Part shown: positions 55,312-63,711 of the stretch, one piece after another | How positions within the stretch are numbered: position 1 is the first letter of the stretch | Layout: every line of letters starts with the position of its first letter | Assembly: GCF_041053105.1 (NCBI RefSeq) | Contig: NZ_CP163444.1 | Coordinates: forward strand, 1,860,001 to 1,924,000 | Source of the DNA: Streptomyces sp. R44 | GTDB taxonomy: Bacteria > Actinomycetota > Actinomycetes > Streptomycetales > Streptomycetaceae | Direction: 5' to 3' | DNA length: 64,000 bases | The notes under the pieces: generated by a model | The model's input: only the letters and a program-made list of their open reading frames with translations | Databases searched by the model: none | What the model was told of the DNA's origin: nothing | Translations under genes and position numbers: made by a program

Positions 55312-55326
55312 GGGGGGTTGCCCCCC
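55312..55326 (+). terminator. Hairpin after the NamZ-like gene
   Basis: GGGGGG, TTG loop, CCCCCC directly after the stop codon; the C-run can alternatively pair with a second GGGGGG at 55335-55340. No U-tract. Confidence 0.5.
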
Positions 55327-55386
55327 GTACGAGAGGGGGGCCGGCGGGATGTCCCCCCAGGCGTCCCGCCGACCACGCTGGGACAC

Positions 55387-56724
55387 ATGAAGCTCTCCTT
55401 ACGACGCCGTCGTCTGCCGCTCGTCGGGCTCCTGCTCGCCGCCTGCCTGGGCTCCCTGGCGCCCGCCGCGGGCGCCGCCACGGCCCCGCCCGGCCCCGAT
55501 CCCGCACGGGAACTCGCCCGCTCCGCCCGGCCCCTGACCGATCTGCGTCCCCTCGACCGGATGATCGGCTCGGCCAAGGTCGTCGGCCTGGGCGAGGCCA
55601 CCCACAGCTCGGCGGAGTTCTTCGAGGCCAAGCACCGGGTCTTCGCCCACCTCGTGGAGTCCCGGGGCTTCACCACCTTCGCCCTGGAGGCGCCCTGGTC
55701 CACCGGACTCCTCGTCGACGAGTGGGTCCGCACCGGCAGGGGCGACATCCGGACGATCATGCGGGACGAGTTCCAGGAGTCGTACCGCCTGTGGAACACC
55801 GAGGAGTACCTCGACCTCTTCCGGTGGATGCGCGCGTACAACCAGCGCCACCCCGGGCACCAGGTCCGCTTCATGGGCGACGACCTCGGCTACGCCGGTC
55901 CGAACCTCTTCGACACCGTCACCTCGTACGTCGCCCGCGTCCACCCCGCGCTCCTCCCCCGCTTCCAGGAGCTGTACCGGGACTCACGGCCCACCGGCGA
56001 GGTCGAGGCCTGGATGAAGGGGTACATGGAGAAGCCGCACGCCGAGCGGCAGCGGATGGCCGGCGACGTGAACCGCGCCCTCGCCCTCCTGGAGCGGCAG
56101 AGCCCCGGCAAGGGCCCCGGGGCCCGGGAGGCGCACCTGTGGGCGGTGCAGCACGCGCGCGCGATCGCCCAGGTCGGCACCGAGTACGCCCACGACCTGA
56201 TGACACCGGAGGGGGTCGCCGCGGCGATGCTCTACCGCGACCGCGTCATGGCCGAGAACACCGTGTGGTGGCAGCGGCGGACCGGCGACCGGATCGTGCT
56301 CTCCGCGCACAACGGGCACGTCGGCTACGAGACGCCGAGGCCGGACCAGTACCCGCGGCTCCAGGGCGCCTTCCTGCGGGACGCCCTCGGCCGGGACTAC
56401 GTGAGCGTGGGCGCCTCCTTCGGGCAGGGCTCCTTCAACGCGCACGACACCGGCGCCCCCGGCGAGCCGCTCCGGACCTTCACGGTCGCCCCGCTCGGCG
56501 CCGACAGCAGCTCCCACACCCTCGACCGGGTCGCCGCCACCCCCTTCTACCTGGACCTGAGGCATACGACTCCGGCGGCGCGCGACTGGCTCGCCGTGCC
56601 CCGGCCGACCCGGCAGATCGGGACGGTCTTCCCCTGGCCGGACGACACCGTGCCCGTGCGGCTCTCCACCGCGTACGACCTGCTGATCCACTTCCCCCGG
56701 GTCTCTGCGGCACGGCTGCGCTGA
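55387..56724 (+). CDS. Erythromycin esterase-family protein, probable lipoprotein
   Basis: A 445-aa secreted protein of the EreA/EreB superfamily. The active-site region VVGLGEATHSSAEFF (Glu70, His73) and the later SAHNGHVGYETP block are intact. An Arg-rich start and LLLAACLG give a lipobox with Cys20, so membrane anchoring on the outside is likely. Most members of this family are not macrolide esterases, and nothing here indicates resistance. ATG 55387 has CACGCT 7 nt upstream and no Shine-Dalgarno. It follows the NamZ-like gene. Confidence 0.85.
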   Translation: MKLSLRRRRLPLVGLLLAACLGSLAPAAGAATAPPGPDPARELARSARPLTDLRPLDRMIGSAKVVGLGEATHSSAEFFEAKHRVFAHLVESRGFTTFALEAPWSTGLLVDEWVRTGRGDIRTIMRDEFQESYRLWNTEEYLDLFRWMRAYNQRHPGHQVRFMGDDLGYAGPNLFDTVTSYVARVHPALLPRFQELYRDSRPTGEVEAWMKGYMEKPHAERQRMAGDVNRALALLERQSPGKGPGAREAHLWAVQHARAIAQVGTEYAHDLMTPEGVAAAMLYRDRVMAENTVWWQRRTGDRIVLSAHNGHVGYETPRPDQYPRLQGAFLRDALGRDYVSVGASFGQGSFNAHDTGAPGEPLRTFTVAPLGADSSSHTLDRVAATPFYLDLRHTTPAARDWLAVPRPTRQIGTVFPWPDDTVPVRLSTAYDLLIHFPRVSAARLR

Positions 56725-56841
56725 CTCCCCTTCACAGGTCTGGACGGGGCCGTGCGCGGGCATCCTTGCGGAGGAGCCGCCGCCCGCGCACGGGGCGCAC
56801 GGGCGCTGCGGCCCCCTCGACGTGGAGGGACGGGGCTGGCC

Positions 56842-58083
56842 GTGACGGGGATGAGTGTGGAGCCGTACCGGGAGATCACCTTCGACAAGGACGGCGACGG
56901 GCCGCCGGGCCAGGCCTCGGAACTCGCCGCGCTCGCCCGGCAGGGGGTGGGCGACCTGGTGGTGTTCGCGCACGGGTGGAACAACTCCCCGTCCGCCGCC
57001 ACCCGCCTCTGCTCCGACTTCTTCGCACCCTTCCCGGGGCTGCTCGCCCCCGGGGTGGAGGCGGGGTACGCGGGTCTGATCTGGCCCTCGATGATGTTCA
57101 CGGACGAGCCGGTGCCCGACTACCGGGCCCTGGTGACGGTCCTCCCGGAGAAGGAGCCGGTCATCGGGCGGCTCACGGAGCTCCTCGCCGCGGCGCCGGA
57201 GTCGGAGGCGGCGTTCGAGGAGTTCGGGGCGCTGCTGCGGGAGCTGACGGACGTGGACGTGGCGTCCGCGGCGGTGGCGTCCGCGGCGGTGGCGTCCGCG
57301 GCGGTCGCGGAGCCGGTGCCGGAGTTCCTGGTGGCGGACCCGGTGGCGGTGTGCGCCCTGTTCACCGAGGCCCTCGAATCCGACGGGGCGGTCCCGGTGG
57401 CGAGCTTCGGCGCGGGGCTGAAGAAGTACTGGAAGGGCGCCAAGGAGGCGCTGCGGCAGGCCACGTACTACGTGATGAAGAAGCGGGCCGGGCAGGTCGG
57501 CGAGCACGGGCTCGGGCCGCTGCTCGGCGAGGTCGCGCGCGCCGCCCCCGGGCTCCGCGTCCATCTCGTGGGCCACAGCATGGGCGCCCGCCTGGTCGCG
57601 TACGCCCTGCGGGGGCTGCCGGGCGGGGCCCGGCCGGTCGCCTCCGTGACGCTCCTGCAGGGTGCCTTCTCGCACTACGCGTTCGCGGCGCGGCTGCCGC
57701 ACGACCCGGGGCGGTCCGGTTCGCTGCGGGACGTCAAGGAGCGGGTCCGGGGGCCGGTGGTGGCCTGCTACTCGCGGCACGACTCGGCGCTCGGGGTGAT
57801 GTACCCGCTGGCGTCCCGGCTCGCGAACGACTCCGCGTCGCTGGCCGGCCCGACGGAGGGGCTGCTCGGCCCGGACGACCCGCGCTGGGGCGCGATCGGG
57901 CACGACGGCGTGCAGGCCGTGCCCGGGGCCGTGCGGCTGGGCCTCGCGGAGGCCCTGCGCGACGGGGTGCCGGACTCCGGGTGCGTGAGTGTGGACGCGG
58001 CCGAGGTGGTCCGCTCGCACAGCGACATCTGCCGTCCGGAGCTGGCCGGGGTCGTGGTCTCGGCGGCCCGGGCGGGCCGGTAG
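56842..58083 (+). CDS. Alpha/beta-hydrolase-fold protein
   Basis: A 413-aa protein. The nucleophile elbow is VGHSMGAR (Ser246), with an oxyanion-type FAHGWNNSPS near residue 50. A late SRHDSALGVMYPL and IGHDG supply candidate Asp and His. There is no signal peptide, so it is likely cytosolic. A 15-residue insert of VASAA repeats (57259-57303) interrupts the region before the nucleophile. Substrate unknown; Streptomyces homologues are often mislabelled as kinase-related. GTG 56842 is preceded by GGAGGGAC; ATG 56851 is an alternative. Confidence 0.8.
   Translation: MTGMSVEPYREITFDKDGDGPPGQASELAALARQGVGDLVVFAHGWNNSPSAATRLCSDFFAPFPGLLAPGVEAGYAGLIWPSMMFTDEPVPDYRALVTVLPEKEPVIGRLTELLAAAPESEAAFEEFGALLRELTDVDVASAAVASAAVASAAVAEPVPEFLVADPVAVCALFTEALESDGAVPVASFGAGLKKYWKGAKEALRQATYYVMKKRAGQVGEHGLGPLLGEVARAAPGLRVHLVGHSMGARLVAYALRGLPGGARPVASVTLLQGAFSHYAFAARLPHDPGRSGSLRDVKERVRGPVVACYSRHDSALGVMYPLASRLANDSASLAGPTEGLLGPDDPRWGAIGHDGVQAVPGAVRLGLAEALRDGVPDSGCVSVDAAEVVRSHSDICRPELAGVVVSAARAGR
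57259..57303 (+). repeat. Three exact 15-bp coding repeats
   Basis: GTGGCGTCCGCGGCG three times in tandem encodes VASAA x3 inside the hydrolase. Exact identity, including wobble positions, indicates recent slippage. Confidence 0.92.
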
Positions 58084-58229
58084 AACCCACCGGACGCGCT
58101 GGTTCCGCCGGGTGACAGGTGTCTCTTCCACCCCGTTGATGGCTGCCATCGGAATTTCGATGGAACACGGCGGGGCTCCCGTTCGTCCCTCTGATAGCGC
58201 GGAAGGACCAGCGGCGGAGGTGGCGAGGG

Positions 58230-58844
58230 ATGGCCGGTTTCCGGAGTCTCGCGAGACAGGTGCGCGATCCGGGGTGCGACACGGCGTTGCGCAGATACTC
58301 ACTGCGCAAGTGCCTGGAGAGGTTCGCGCCCTACGGGCACCGCGCGACCTGGGACCATCTGTGCCGCCGGCACAGGTTCGGTCCCGAGGACCGGGAGCTC
58401 GACCCGGAGCGCCTCGTGGCGGCGCTCGACGAGCTGGAGGAGGCGCGGGCCGTGTGGCTCGCGTACGAGGAGCGGTTCGCCGCCCGGCGGCGGCGCGAGA
58501 AGAGCGAGGGGCTGCGCGGGCTCGGCGCGCTCGACGACTGGCACCGGCGGGTCTGGGGCGGCAACGGCGTGGTCCGCTGCGGCGACCCGGCGGTTCACCC
58601 CTCGGACCCGCTGCCGGAGGTGCTGCGGCGGCTGATCGGCGCCCTGGAGCGGGGGCCGGGCGAGGCGTGCCCGGTGTGCGCGGGGCCGCGGATCGAGTGG
58701 GCGGGGCCGGGCGACCCGTACGAGCCGTGGCTCGGCCCGGTGTGCGGGGACTGCGGGGTGGGCGTCCCGCGTGCGGTCCTGACCACGGGGGCGCTGGCCC
58801 GGGCGCGCGGTGACCGGCGCCTGCCACTGGCCTCGGCGGCGTGA
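58230..58844 (+). CDS. Hypothetical protein with zinc-ribbon-like C-terminus
   Basis: A 204-aa protein I do not recognise. The first 110 residues are Arg-rich and helical (TALRRYSLRKCLERFAPYGH). The C-terminal part has two CxxC pairs, CPVCAG and CGDCG, about 30 residues apart, suggesting a zinc ribbon. GGAGG lies upstream of ATG 58230. Its stop overlaps the next gene as GTGA, so it is translationally coupled to the BKACE-like protein. No function is proposed. Confidence 0.8.
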   Translation: MAGFRSLARQVRDPGCDTALRRYSLRKCLERFAPYGHRATWDHLCRRHRFGPEDRELDPERLVAALDELEEARAVWLAYEERFAARRRREKSEGLRGLGALDDWHRRVWGGNGVVRCGDPAVHPSDPLPEVLRRLIGALERGPGEACPVCAGPRIEWAGPGDPYEPWLGPVCGDCGVGVPRAVLTTGALARARGDRRLPLASAA

Positions 58845-59680
58845 GCGCCGCAGCCGCGGTGCTGCAGGTGTGTCTCAACGGGTCACGGGGGCCGCGGGAC
58901 TCGGCGGCGGTCCCGATGACGCCGGAGTCCCTGGCGGAGTCCGCGGCCCGGTCGGTGGCGGCGGGGGCCCGCGAGGTGCGGGTGCATCCCCGTACTCCGT
59001 GCGGTGGCACGTCGCTGTCGCCCCGGGTGCTCGGGCCGGTCCTGACGGCGATCGGGGCGGCGGTCGGAACTCCGGTGCGGGTCACGACGACGGCGTCCGC
59101 CGAGCCCGACCCGGGCCGCCGGGTGGAGCGGATCCGCTCCTGGACGGTGCTGCCCGGTCTGGTGTCGGTCGACTGGCACGAGCCGGGCGCCGAGGAGGTG
59201 GCGACGGCCCTCCTGGAGCGCGGGATCGCGGTCGAGGCCGCGCTGTGGTCCGGCACGGACGGCCCGGCCCGGTTCGCGAGCTCGCCGCCGGCGTCGCGGG
59301 TGGAGCGGGTCCTCGCGAAGGTCACGGCCCCCGCCATGGGCCCCGACCTCCTCGCGAAGGTCACGGACCTCGACGCGCTTGCGAAGATCGCGGACCCCGA
59401 CCTGCTCACGGAGGTCACGGACCCCGGCCTCCTCGCCCAGGCCGGCGGCCGGGGCGGCGATTCCGCCGCCACCGCACGCGTCCTGCTCCCGGCACCGGCC
59501 GTGCCGCCCGGGGTCCCGGTGCTGCTGCACGGCGTGGACGACGGCGTCTGGCCGGTGCTGCGGCTCGCCCGCCGCCTGGGCGCCCATGCCCGGATCGGCC
59601 TGGAGGACACCCTGTTCCTGCCGGACGGCACCCGGGCGCGCTCCAACGCCGAACTGGTCGCGGCGGCCCTCGCGTACTAG
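58841..59680 (+). CDS. Degenerate BKACE-family protein with internal repeats
   Basis: A 279-aa protein of the 3-keto-5-aminohexanoate cleavage enzyme (BKACE) family, a TIM barrel that normally binds Zn through an HxH motif. Here that motif reads VRVHPRTP, so the first His is replaced by Arg; VLLHGVDD also lacks an acidic residue I recall in relatives, while [13 protein letters not shown] is kept. Residues about 160-200 are an insertion of four imperfect nine-residue units ([32 protein letters not shown]). Zinc binding and catalysis are doubtful. GTG 58841 overlaps the upstream stop; its TAG shares CTAG with the soxR stop. Confidence 0.78.
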   Translation: MSAAAAVLQVCLNGSRGPRDSAAVPMTPESLAESAARSVAAGAREVRVHPRTPCGGTSLSPRVLGPVLTAIGAAVGTPVRVTTTASAEPDPGRRVERIRSWTVLPGLVSVDWHEPGAEEVATALLERGIAVEAALWSGTDGPARFASSPPASRVERVLAKVTAPAMGPDLLAKVTDLDALAKIADPDLLTEVTDPGLLAQAGGRGGDSAATARVLLPAPAVPPGVPVLLHGVDDGVWPVLRLARRLGAHARIGLEDTLFLPDGTRARSNAELVAAALAY

Positions 59681-60156
59681 TCGGTGGTCTTTTCCACCGG
59701 GCGGCGTACGGGGAGGAGGCGGGAGCCCGCCATCTGCTCGCCGAAGCGGTCGTCGGGGTTGGACAGGACGCAGGTCTCCAGGGAGAGACAGCCGCAGCCG
59801 ATGCAGTCCGTCAGGTGGTCGCGGAGCCGGCCGAGCTGCTTGATGCGCTCGTCGAGTTCGGTGCGCCAGGCCCCGGAGAGCCGGGCCCAGTCCTCGTTCG
59901 TGGGGGTGCGCTCCTCGGGGAGCTGGGCCAGCGCCTCGCGGATGGTGGCCAGGGGGATGCCGACCCGCTGCGCGGCGCGGACGAAGGCGACGCGGCGGAG
60001 CGTGTCGCGGCCGTAGCGGCGCTGGTTGCCGCTGGTGCGGCGGCTGCTGATGAGCCCCTTGGCCTCGTAGAAGTGCAGGGCGGAGACCGCGGCCCCGCTG
60101 CGGGCGGAGAGCTGGCCGACGGTGAGTTCGTGGATCTTCTCTGGAATCTGCGGCAC
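59677..60156 (-). CDS. soxR: SoxR redox sensor
   Basis: A 159-aa MerR-family regulator. The N-terminal helix-turn-helix ([20 protein letters not shown]) is followed by a dimerisation helix and the [2Fe-2S] ligand set [12 protein letters not shown] (Cys118, 121, 123 and 129). In Streptomyces SoxR responds to redox-active metabolites rather than superoxide alone. GTG 60156 has TAGGGT exactly 7 nt upstream and no Shine-Dalgarno, so the mRNA is probably leaderless. Its stop overlaps the BKACE stop at CTAG. Typical SoxR targets are not adjacent. Confidence 0.95.
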   Translation of the reverse strand: MPQIPEKIHELTVGQLSARSGAAVSALHFYEAKGLISSRRTSGNQRRYGRDTLRRVAFVRAAQRVGIPLATIREALAQLPEERTPTNEDWARLSGAWRTELDERIKQLGRLRDHLTDCIGCGCLSLETCVLSNPDDRFGEQMAGSRLLPVRRPVEKTTD

Positions 60157-60190
60157 TCGTCGAACCCTACTGGTCCCTGGCCTGCGGCCG

Positions 60191-60234
60191 TTGACAGTCG
60201 CCCCCGCACCCCACATGCTGAGCAAGCGCTTGGA
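60191..60234 (+). promoter_or_regulatory. Promoter and KstR2-like operator for the MaoC gene
   Basis: TTGACA (60191-60196), a 17-nt spacer and CATGCT (60214-60219) form a strong promoter. AGCAAGCGCTTGGA (60221-60234) directly follows and contains the palindrome CAAGCGCTTG; it fits AnCAAGnnCTTGnT at all but the last base. A related site precedes the adjacent tetR at 61413-61426. Binding at the transcription start would block initiation. Confidence 0.65.
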
Positions 60235-60282
60235 TACCGACCAATGGGTATGTCGTATGCCCTACCAGAAGGGACGAGGAAC

Positions 60283-60744
60283 ATGGCCGAGCCGAGGATC
60301 TTCACCTCCGCCGAGGAGCTGCGCGCGGGGGTCGGCGAGCAGCTGGGGCACAGCGACTGGGTGGAGATCGACCAGAAGCGGATCGACCTCTTCGCGGAGG
60401 CGACCGGGGACCACCAGTGGATCCATGTGGACCCGGAGCGCGCCGCGGCCGGCCCGTTCGGTTCGACGATCGCGCACGGCTATCTGACGCTGTCGCTGCT
60501 GCCGCTGTTCGTCCCGCAGGTGCTGCGGGTCGAGGGCATGAAGATGGGCCTCAACTACGGGACGGAGAAGGTGCGTTTCCCCGCCCCGGTCCCGGTGGGC
60601 TCGCGGCTGCGCGCGACCGCCGTCCTGACGAAGGTCGAGGAGGCGGGCGGCGGCGTGCAGGTGACGGCGGCGGTGACCGTGGAGCGCGAGGGCTCCGAGA
60701 AGCCGGTCTGCGTGGCCGAGTCGGTCTCCCGCTACTACTTCTGA
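60283..60744 (+). CDS. MaoC-family (R)-enoyl-CoA hydratase
   Basis: A 153-aa hot-dog-fold hydratase. The catalytic dyad is in FAEATGDHQWIHVDPERA (Asp43 and His48), followed by STIAHGYLTLSLLP. It hydrates enoyl-CoA in fatty acid or steroid side-chain breakdown. AGGA lies upstream of ATG 60283. It has its own promoter with a KstR2-like operator and overlaps the convergent tetR by 10 bp. Confidence 0.93.
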   Translation: MAEPRIFTSAEELRAGVGEQLGHSDWVEIDQKRIDLFAEATGDHQWIHVDPERAAAGPFGSTIAHGYLTLSLLPLFVPQVLRVEGMKMGLNYGTEKVRFPAPVPVGSRLRATAVLTKVEEAGGGVQVTAAVTVEREGSEKPVCVAESVSRYYF

Positions 60745-61361
60745 GCGCCGACCATCCGGAGGACGAGGTCGGCGTAGAGCACGCCGATCTCGTCGGCCGT
60801 CCGGCGGCCCTGGGTGTTGAACCAGCGCGAGACGTCGATGCAGAGGGAGAGCACGGCGACCGCGGTGCCGGACACGTCGAGCACGTCGAACTCGCCCGCG
60901 GCCGCGCCCTCTTCGAGCAGCCGGCGCACGGTCGCGTCGGACTCGCGGCGCAGCTCGATGATCTCGGCGCGGTGCTCGGGGCCGAGGGCGTCGAGCTCGT
61001 ACTGGACGACGCGCGCGGTCGTGTGGCGCTCGGCGTGCCAGCGGACGAAGGAGCGCACGGCGTCGGCGAGGCGCTCGGCGGCGGTGCCGTCGCCGTCGGC
61101 GGAGGCCCGGAGGATCTCCAGGGCCTTGTCGTGGCCGATGCGGCTGATCCGGTGGAGCAGCTCTTCCTTGGTCTTGTAGTGGATGTAGAGCGCGGCGGGG
61201 CTCATCCCGGCGCGGCCCGCGATGTCGCGGGTGGTGGTGGCGTGGTAGCCGCGCTCGGCGAACGCCTCGACGGCGGCCACGAGCAGCCGCCGGGCCGCCT
61301 CGGGCGTGACCTCGCCCCAGGGCATGTCCTCGGCCCCGGGCGTCTCCTCCGCCGCGCTCAT
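60735..61361 (-). CDS. TetR-family regulator, KstR2-like by operator
   Basis: A 208-aa repressor: helix-turn-helix AFAERGYHATTTRDIAGRAG then SPAALYIHYKTKEELLHRI. AAGGAG lies 7 nt before ATG 61361. A CAAGCGCTT-type site lies 52 bp upstream and another before the convergent MaoC gene; these fit autoregulation plus control of maoC. The ligand is probably an acyl-CoA. Steroid-ring involvement is only suggested by the operator's likeness to KstR2 sites. Confidence 0.9.
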   Translation of the reverse strand: MSAAEETPGAEDMPWGEVTPEAARRLLVAAVEAFAERGYHATTTRDIAGRAGMSPAALYIHYKTKEELLHRISRIGHDKALEILRASADGDGTAAERLADAVRSFVRWHAERHTTARVVQYELDALGPEHRAEIIELRRESDATVRRLLEEGAAAGEFDVLDVSGTAVAVLSLCIDVSRWFNTQGRRTADEIGVLYADLVLRMVGAQK

Positions 61362-61412
61362 CCCACACTCCTTCTCGGACCCCGTCAGGACGAACACCAT
61401 ACAACGAGGGTG

Positions 61413-61426
61413 AGCAAGCGCTTAGA
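61413..61426 (-). promoter_or_regulatory. KstR2-like site upstream of tetR
   Basis: AGCAAGCGCTTAGA shares 12 of 14 bases with 60221-60234. It lies between the YiaA-type gene stop and the tetR ATG. Confidence 0.6.
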
Positions 61427-61438
61427 TCCCGCGGGTGC

Positions 61439-61729
61439 TCATCCCAGCTTCTGGAAGGGGTCGTGCTCGGCGAGGAGCTTCTCCAGGCGGGCCTGGTCGA
61501 CCCGGCTGACGATCTGGCCGGCCTCCTGGCGGTCGCGGACGACCTTGGCGAGGGTGAAGGCCGAGGTCGTGAGGTAGAGGACCGAGATCGCGAGGAAGGC
61601 GCGGACCCAGGCGCTGGCGTCGAGCTGGAAGATGCCGATGCCCACGGCCGCGATCGCGATCCCGAAGGAGATGACGGCCTGCAGGTAGTAGGCCGCGGTG
61701 TTCTGCTGCTTGACCGGTGTGTCGCTCAT
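61439..61729 (-). CDS. YiaA/YiaB-family inner membrane protein
   Basis: A 96-aa protein with two membrane helices (AAYYLQAVISFGIAIAAVGI and VRAFLAISVLYLTTSAFTLA) and a charged C-terminal tail. It matches the YiaA/B family, whose function is unknown. ATG 61729 begins MSDTPVKQQN, the usual start in Streptomyces; an ATG four codons upstream is possible. It lies between the tetR gene and an acyl-CoA dehydrogenase gene in the same orientation. Confidence 0.88.
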   Translation of the reverse strand: MSDTPVKQQNTAAYYLQAVISFGIAIAAVGIGIFQLDASAWVRAFLAISVLYLTTSAFTLAKVVRDRQEAGQIVSRVDQARLEKLLAEHDPFQKLG

Positions 61730-61790
61730 GCCGGACAGCATCGGACGGATGTGGCCGGCGCCACATCCGTCCGCGTACTCAGCGAGGTAC

Positions 61791-62942
61791 TCAGAAGGCC
61801 GAGACCCCCGTCAGCGCGCGGCCGATGATGAGCTTCTGGATCTGGCTGGTGCCTTCGTACAGGGTCATGACGCGGGCGTCGCGGACCAGCTTCCCGACCG
61901 GGTACTCGTCGATGTAGCCGTAGCCGCCGAAGACCTGGAGGGCGTTGTTCGCGGCGCGGACGGCGGCCTCGGAGGCGTACAGCTTGGCCTTGGAGGCGGC
62001 CGTGGCGAAGTCCTGGCCCCGGTCGACGAGGTCGGCGACGCGCCAGGTGAGCAGCCGGGCGGCGTCCACGTCGACGGCGATGTCGCTGAGGAGCTCCTGG
62101 ACCAGCTGGTACGAGGCGATGGGCTTTCCGAACTGCTCGCGCTCCCCCGCGTACCGCACGGCGGCGTCGAGGGCGGCCTGGGCGATGCCGACGCAGCCGG
62201 CGGCGACCGACATGCGCCCCTTGGCGAGGGCGGACATGGCGACGGCGAAGCCCTTGCCCTCGGGGCCGAGCATCGCGGCGGCGGGGACGCGGACGTCCTC
62301 CAGGACCAGTTCGGCGGTGGCCTGGCCGCGCAGGCCGAGCTTGCCGTGGACGGGGCGGCGGGTGAGGCCGGGGGTGTCGGTGGGGACGAGGAAGGCGGAG
62401 ACGCCCTTGTGGCCGGGGGTGTCGCCGGTGCGGGCGAAGAGCAGCACGACGTCGGCCCAGGTGCCGTTGGTGATGAACATCTTGCTGCCGTTGACGACAT
62501 ACGTGTCGCCGTCCCGCACGGCCCGGGTGGCGAGGTTCCCGGCGTCGGAGCCGGTGCCGGGCTCGGTGAGGCCGAAGCAGCCGAGGGCCTCGCCCGAGGC
62601 GAGCCGGGGCAGCCACTCCCGCTTCTGCTCCTCGCCGCCCCAGGAGGCGATGGTCTTGGCGACCAGGCCGAGGGAGACGGAGACGATGCCGCGCACGGAG
62701 GAGTCGCCGCGGCCCAGTTCCTCGGTGACGAGGCAGTACGCGAGGTGGTCGCCACCCGAACCGCCGTACTCCTCCGGGATCGTGAGCCCGAGGAAGCCGA
62801 CGGCGCCGAGCTTCTTGACGATGCCCCGGTCGACCTCCTCGGCGCGGTCCCACGCGGTCGCGTGCGGGGTGACCTCACGGGCGACGAAGTCCTCGGCGAG
62901 CCGCCGTACGGCCTCCTGCTCCTCGCTCAGTTCCAGATTCAT
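61791..62942 (-). CDS. Acyl-CoA dehydrogenase
   Basis: A 383-aa FAD enzyme of fatty acid beta-oxidation. Family blocks are ENLELSEEQE-type start (MNLELSEEQEAVRRLAEDF), CFGLTEPGTGSDAGNL, KMFITNG, and the C-terminal QVFGGYGYIDEYPVGKL with RVMTLYEGTSQIQKLIIGRA. The catalytic Glu is expected in the latter (YEGTS). ATG 62942 is chosen. It diverges from a TetR gene, the probable regulator. Confidence 0.94.
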   Translation of the reverse strand: MNLELSEEQEAVRRLAEDFVAREVTPHATAWDRAEEVDRGIVKKLGAVGFLGLTIPEEYGGSGGDHLAYCLVTEELGRGDSSVRGIVSVSLGLVAKTIASWGGEEQKREWLPRLASGEALGCFGLTEPGTGSDAGNLATRAVRDGDTYVVNGSKMFITNGTWADVVLLFARTGDTPGHKGVSAFLVPTDTPGLTRRPVHGKLGLRGQATAELVLEDVRVPAAAMLGPEGKGFAVAMSALAKGRMSVAAGCVGIAQAALDAAVRYAGEREQFGKPIASYQLVQELLSDIAVDVDAARLLTWRVADLVDRGQDFATAASKAKLYASEAAVRAANNALQVFGGYGYIDEYPVGKLVRDARVMTLYEGTSQIQKLIIGRALTGVSAF

Positions 62943-63012
62943 GCGGTGCCACCCCACTCGGCCATTTAATTACCACTGCTAGTTTTTCTTGTGCGGGCCT
63001 ACTATGTGCGCC

Positions 63013-63693
63013 ATGGCCCGACCGCGCAAGCCCCTGCTCAGCCGAGAACGCATCGTCGAGACGGCGGGCGCGCTCGTGGACACGGAAGGCCTGGCCGCGC
63101 TCTCCACCCGGCGGCTCGCCGCCGAACTCGGGGTGAGCGGGCCCTCGCTCTACAACCACTTCCGCACGAAGGACGAGATCCTCGACGCGATCGCGGACGC
63201 GGTGAGCGCGAAGATCGACCTGTCGATGTTCGAGGAGGACGACGACCGGGACTGGCGGACCGCGCTGCACGACTGGGCCGTCTCCTACCGCGCCGCCCTC
63301 GCCGACCACCCGCACATCGTCCCGGTCCTCGCCCAGGGGCCCGGCCGCCGCCCGGCGGGCCTGAAGGTCGCCGACGCGGTCTTCGGCGCGATGGTCCGCG
63401 CGGGCTGGCCGCCGGCCCAGGCCACCTCCATCGGCGCGCTGATGCGGTACTTCATCACCGGCTCCGCCCTCGGCTCCTTCGCCCGCGGCTTCGTCGACGA
63501 CGAGGCAGCCTACGACCCGGCCGACTACCCCCACCTCGGCCAGGCCCACCTCCTCGCGGAACACCGCCAGAAGGTCGACGAGGGGGCCTTCGAGACGGGC
63601 CTGCGCGCGCTGCTCGACGGTCTGCGGCTCCAGTACGAGGCGATCCCCGCCCGCCCCGGGGCACCGCACGGTTCGGCCACCGCCGAAGCGTGA
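63013..63693 (+). CDS. TetR-family regulator
   Basis: A 226-aa repressor beginning MARPRKPLLSRERIVETAG, with the helix-turn-helix STRRLAAELGVSGPSLYNHF and a TetR C-terminal domain. TACTAT lies exactly 7 nt before ATG 63013 and no Shine-Dalgarno is present, so a leaderless mRNA is likely. It diverges from the acyl-CoA dehydrogenase gene; the AT-rich gap contains ACCACTGCTAGT, a weak palindrome, as possible operator. Confidence 0.91.
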   Translation: MARPRKPLLSRERIVETAGALVDTEGLAALSTRRLAAELGVSGPSLYNHFRTKDEILDAIADAVSAKIDLSMFEEDDDRDWRTALHDWAVSYRAALADHPHIVPVLAQGPGRRPAGLKVADAVFGAMVRAGWPPAQATSIGALMRYFITGSALGSFARGFVDDEAAYDPADYPHLGQAHLLAEHRQKVDEGAFETGLRALLDGLRLQYEAIPARPGAPHGSATAEA

Positions 63694-63711
63694 GTGGGGC
63701 AGGCTTGCCGT

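Noticed and set aside
55387..56724. Macrolide resistance esterase
   Set aside because: The fold is shared with many non-resistance proteins and there is no resistance context or mobile element.
55984..59646. 1220-codon minus-strand frame across the Ere-fold, hydrolase and BKACE genes
   Set aside because: Arg/Pro/Ala-rich shadow spanning several genuine genes with recognisable motifs and ribosome binding sites.
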